Assembly: GCA_021847485.1 (NCBI GenBank)
Contig: JAJZRA010000005.1
Span: 1-63,416 of the forward strand
Direction: 5' to 3'
From: a bacterium
GTDB lineage: Bacteria > Elusimicrobiota > Elusimicrobia > Elusimicrobiales > UBA9959
DNA: 63,416 nucleotides
Positions 61,559-63,416 of the stretch are shown piece by piece. The notes under the pieces were generated by a model. The model saw nothing but the letters and a program-made list of their open reading frames with translations. It searched no databases and was not told where the DNA came from. The position numbers and the translations under genes were made by a program. Every line of letters begins with the position of its first letter. Position 1 is the first letter of the stretch.

Positions 61559-61631
61559 AGCGTCTCCTAAAAGGGGGCGCCGGGAGGCCCCGGGCGCCTG
61601 GCGCCGCGGAAGGCCGTGCCGGCGCCGGCCG

Positions 61632-61928
61632 TCAGTCGTGATGCAGTTCTTCTATGTCGAGCGTGATGCCGCGCAGTCCCATTACGCCGGTGAGCACGTT
61701 ATAGACGAAAGCCGCGAAGACGAGGGCCGCCGTGGTGATGACCACGTAGAGCAGCGCGTACAGGCCGACGCTCAGCAGCCTCTGGCCGACCGTCATCGGC
61801 GCCAGCTGCGGGTTATCGACCACGAAGAAGGTGACGGCCCCGCCGAGCACGGCGAGCGCGAACACCACGAGAGGCACGGACGAGGTAACCAGGGAAGAGA
61901 CGCTTACGTTGCGGACTTCGAGTTTCAT
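61632..61928 (-). CDS. Small DUF3566-like two-pass membrane protein (98 aa)
   Basis: GGAGGG lies just before the ATG. The layout matches a common bacterial/archaeal small membrane family: a short beta-like N-terminus (MKLEVRNVSVSSL), TM1 (~16-36), TM2 (~50-76), then FVYNVLTGVMGLRGITLDIEEL. The YN..... GG/RGI end is typical of DUF3566-like proteins, whose function is unknown. It lies between the HAMP-PAS sensor and the OmpR-type regulator and may be transcribed with the latter. Confidence 0.7.
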   Translation of the reverse strand: MKLEVRNVSVSSLVTSSVPLVVFALAVLGGAVTFFVVDNPQLAPMTVGQRLLSVGLYALLYVVITTAALVFAAFVYNVLTGVMGLRGITLDIEELHHD

Positions 61929-62000
61929 TTTCCCTCCATAGAACGCGGTCCCGGAACGCCCCGCGGCGCCCGGTCGTCAATATAATACATAATTTTAAAT

Positions 62001-62033
62001 AAAAAAAGGGGCCGGGCCGCAGGGCCCGGCCCC
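62001..62033 (-). terminator. Intrinsic terminator after the HAMP-PAS sensor gene
   Basis: A GGGGCCGGGC/GCCCGGCCCC stem with a short loop, followed by seven T on the minus strand, 16 nt past the stop codon at 62050. Confidence 0.92.
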
Positions 62034-62049
62034 GGAAGGCCGCGGGCGC

Positions 62050-63165
62050 CTACAGGCTTACGCTCTGCTTGGGGTAGAAGAGGATCAGGGTGCGGTTGGT
62101 CTCCGCGGTCTGGCCCACGTGCAGCACTTTCACGTTGAAGCTCTGGTTCTTGAAGACCGTCTCGCCGTCCACCGGCTGGTCCGGCATCTCGAAGGCCTGC
62201 CCGACCAGGCGCAGCAGCGTCTGCTGCTGGCTGTCCACCACGTCGAGCAGGTGGATGTTCTTGGCGTCCATCCCCTGCGCCAGCTCGAAGTTGGCGTACA
62301 GGATCGTGTTGTTCTCATCGACCACGATCACGTAGTTGCTCGGCGGCACGATGATGTTCAGCAGGGACCGCCACCACCGCTGTTCGGCCTCTTTGTAGGT
62401 CTTATCGCGGTTGGAGATCCCCTCTATCTCTGTCTTCATTTTGCCCATCAGCCGGTTGATGGCCCCGGCCAGGTCGCCGATCTCGTCCTTGCGCGGCGGG
62501 AAGCGCAGGTCGAAGTTCTTGAGCGACACGCCCTCGACGCTGTCGCGCAGCGTGTCCATAGGCGAGATCACGTAATGGTGGAAGAAGAAATAGAGCGGCA
62601 GCCCCAGCAGGAAAAGCACGCCGACGGCCCCGAAGACGTACTTGCGCATCGCGGAGCCTATCAGCACCTCGGCGCCGGCGCGCGAGACCATCAGGTCGAT
62701 GATGCCGATGATCTCGCCGCGCAGCGAGAACGGGATGGCGATCTCGTAGAACGGCTCGCCCTTGACCTGGCGCACCTTAGGCAGCTTCGAGAGGTAGGCC
62801 TGGTTGATGGCGTCGGTGGGCGGCGGCACCTGGGCCTTGAAGTCGTCCCACGCCATGCCGATGAAGCGGGCCTCCTTGTGCCAGCGCACCTTGCCCTGGC
62901 GGCTCAGGTAGAGCATCGAGGTGATGCGCTCGTCCTTGGCGAGCGACATCATGATGTCGTACTCCTCGAACGAGATGGCCGCCGGGTTGTTCAGCAGGCC
63001 GTTGCGCATCGTCGGCGCGTAGACCTTTACGGTCTCGATGACGTCCTGCTTGAGCTTCTCGTCGAAGGTCCACTTGAAGAGGTTGTAGTAGAAAACGCCG
63101 CCGAGGAACATGACATAGACCCCTATGCCAATGAACCACAGCAGCCATTTCATCGTCAGACGCAT
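62050..63165 (-). CDS. Membrane sensor with HAMP and PAS-like domains, no kinase (371 aa)
   Basis: I start at ATG 63165 (MRLTMKWLLW), with AAGGCGG five bases upstream; a TTG at 63180 is less likely. TM1 (~5-25), a single-Cache-like periplasmic domain (~30-165, ERITSMLYLSRQGKVRWH, FYEIAIPFSLRGEIIGIID), TM2 (~178-200), HAMP (~201-255) and a PAS-like domain (~275-350, NYVIVVDENNTILYANFEL). The protein ends there: no HisKA, HATPase, GGDEF or MCP signalling domain. It must signal through a partner, possibly the kinases or the degenerate regulator nearby. Confidence 0.85.
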   Translation of the reverse strand: MRLTMKWLLWFIGIGVYVMFLGGVFYYNLFKWTFDEKLKQDVIETVKVYAPTMRNGLLNNPAAISFEEYDIMMSLAKDERITSMLYLSRQGKVRWHKEARFIGMAWDDFKAQVPPPTDAINQAYLSKLPKVRQVKGEPFYEIAIPFSLRGEIIGIIDLMVSRAGAEVLIGSAMRKYVFGAVGVLFLLGLPLYFFFHHYVISPMDTLRDSVEGVSLKNFDLRFPPRKDEIGDLAGAINRLMGKMKTEIEGISNRDKTYKEAEQRWWRSLLNIIVPPSNYVIVVDENNTILYANFELAQGMDAKNIHLLDVVDSQQQTLLRLVGQAFEMPDQPVDGETVFKNQSFNVKVLHVGQTAETNRTLILFYPKQSVSL

Positions 63166-63204
63166 AATTCCGCCTTGCAAAATCCGTTCTTTACCGCTGT
63201 ATAG

Positions 63205-63210
63205 ATTCTA
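63205..63210 (-). promoter_or_regulatory. Candidate extended -10 of the HAMP-PAS sensor gene
   Basis: Minus-strand TCTGG followed by TAGAAT, about 40 nt before the ATG at 63165. It fits the TCTGS-TATAAT pattern of other promoters here, but I find no good -35. Confidence 0.4.
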
Positions 63211-63272
63211 CCAGATGCTTATTTCGGAATTGTTAATTCCGGCAACAAAACCGCCATCACCGCTCCAGCCCT

Positions 63273-63416
63273 GGAGGGCCGGCAAGGGTATGCCTTTCGA
63301 GGGATGTCGCGGAAGGCCCGGCTTGCGTAAGGCCGCCTGACGCGCATAGCGCTTGATGCGGCACGGCCATAGGCCAGCGCCGGGCCTGAGCGAACAAGGT
63401 GCGGCCACGGTGTGGC
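63273..63416 (-). repeat. Dispersed repeat, copy B (inverted relative to copy A)
   Basis: The reverse complement matches 53-150 across both flanks, with about 45 inserted bases between GGCGCT and TACGCAAGCC. There is no gene in it. It ends exactly at the window end, as expected if assembly broke inside the repeat. Confidence 0.75.

Overview
The window reads as one contig of a GC-rich Gram-negative bacterium. All 26 genes I support lie on the minus strand, in long head-to-tail operons with many ATGA-type stop/start overlaps. A PorV/UPF0164-type outer-membrane protein, OM beta-barrel and lipoprotein signals, Flp/Tad-type pilins, a GT9 glycosyltransferase and GEMM-class cyclic-dinucleotide riboswitches all point to a diderm. 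Elusimicrobiota or a related deep-branching phylum is my best guess, but nothing in the window fixes taxonomy. Both window ends carry the same ~100-bp dispersed repeat in inverted orientation, which suggests that the contig stops at repeats.

The dominant feature is one gene at 2145-37313 (minus), encoding an exported protein of about 11,722 residues. In order it has a signal peptide, an N-terminal beta-rich region, about 53 Ig-like domains, about 17 'LLPGE' beta-repeats, about 8 modules with Asp-rich calcium-type loops, an fn3-like domain and a C-terminal FlgD/T9SS-like domain. Most Ig domains are arranged in four tandem ~1,400-residue super-repeats of 11 domains each. Directly downstream is a PorV-type barrel fused to TPRs (321-1874). 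Each gene has its own promoter, and both promoters are preceded at exactly 11 nt by the same TTGACRCGTCAA palindrome. Each leader carries a GEMM aptamer with an identical core. The ligand-contact position that I align to G20 of Vc2 is A in both, which hints at 3',3'-cGAMP rather than c-di-GMP. The giant gene's leader also has a strong intrinsic terminator between aptamer and start codon, and an unexplained hairpin-framed array of GCGGT repeats. I read these two genes as one regulon: a second-messenger-controlled giant surface or secreted fibre and its probable outer-membrane partner.

Region 37.8-51.1 kb is an envelope/glycan block. It holds two TMTC-like multi-pass proteins with C-terminal TPRs and a methyltransferase; a 47-aa membrane peptide, a small OM barrel and a PQQ-propeller protein; two B12-type radical SAM enzymes, a GT9 glycosyltransferase and a HEAT-repeat protein; a degenerate S41 protease-like lipoprotein; and a single-pass protein with a Cys-rich tail. 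Region 51.2-54.9 kb is a compact operon of Flp-like pilin, TadG-like and TadE-like pseudopilins and an FtsH-like AAA+ zinc protease. Region 55-63.2 kb is a signalling cluster: a NarL-type regulator, a receiver-kinase hybrid, a Cache-HAMP histidine kinase, a thioredoxin-like protein, a lone receiver, an OmpR-type regulator with a degenerate receiver, a DUF3566-like membrane protein and a HAMP-PAS sensor without a kinase domain.

I see no tRNA, rRNA, CRISPR array, transposase or phage genes. The very long plus-strand open frames opposite the giant gene are antisense shadows of GC-rich codon usage.
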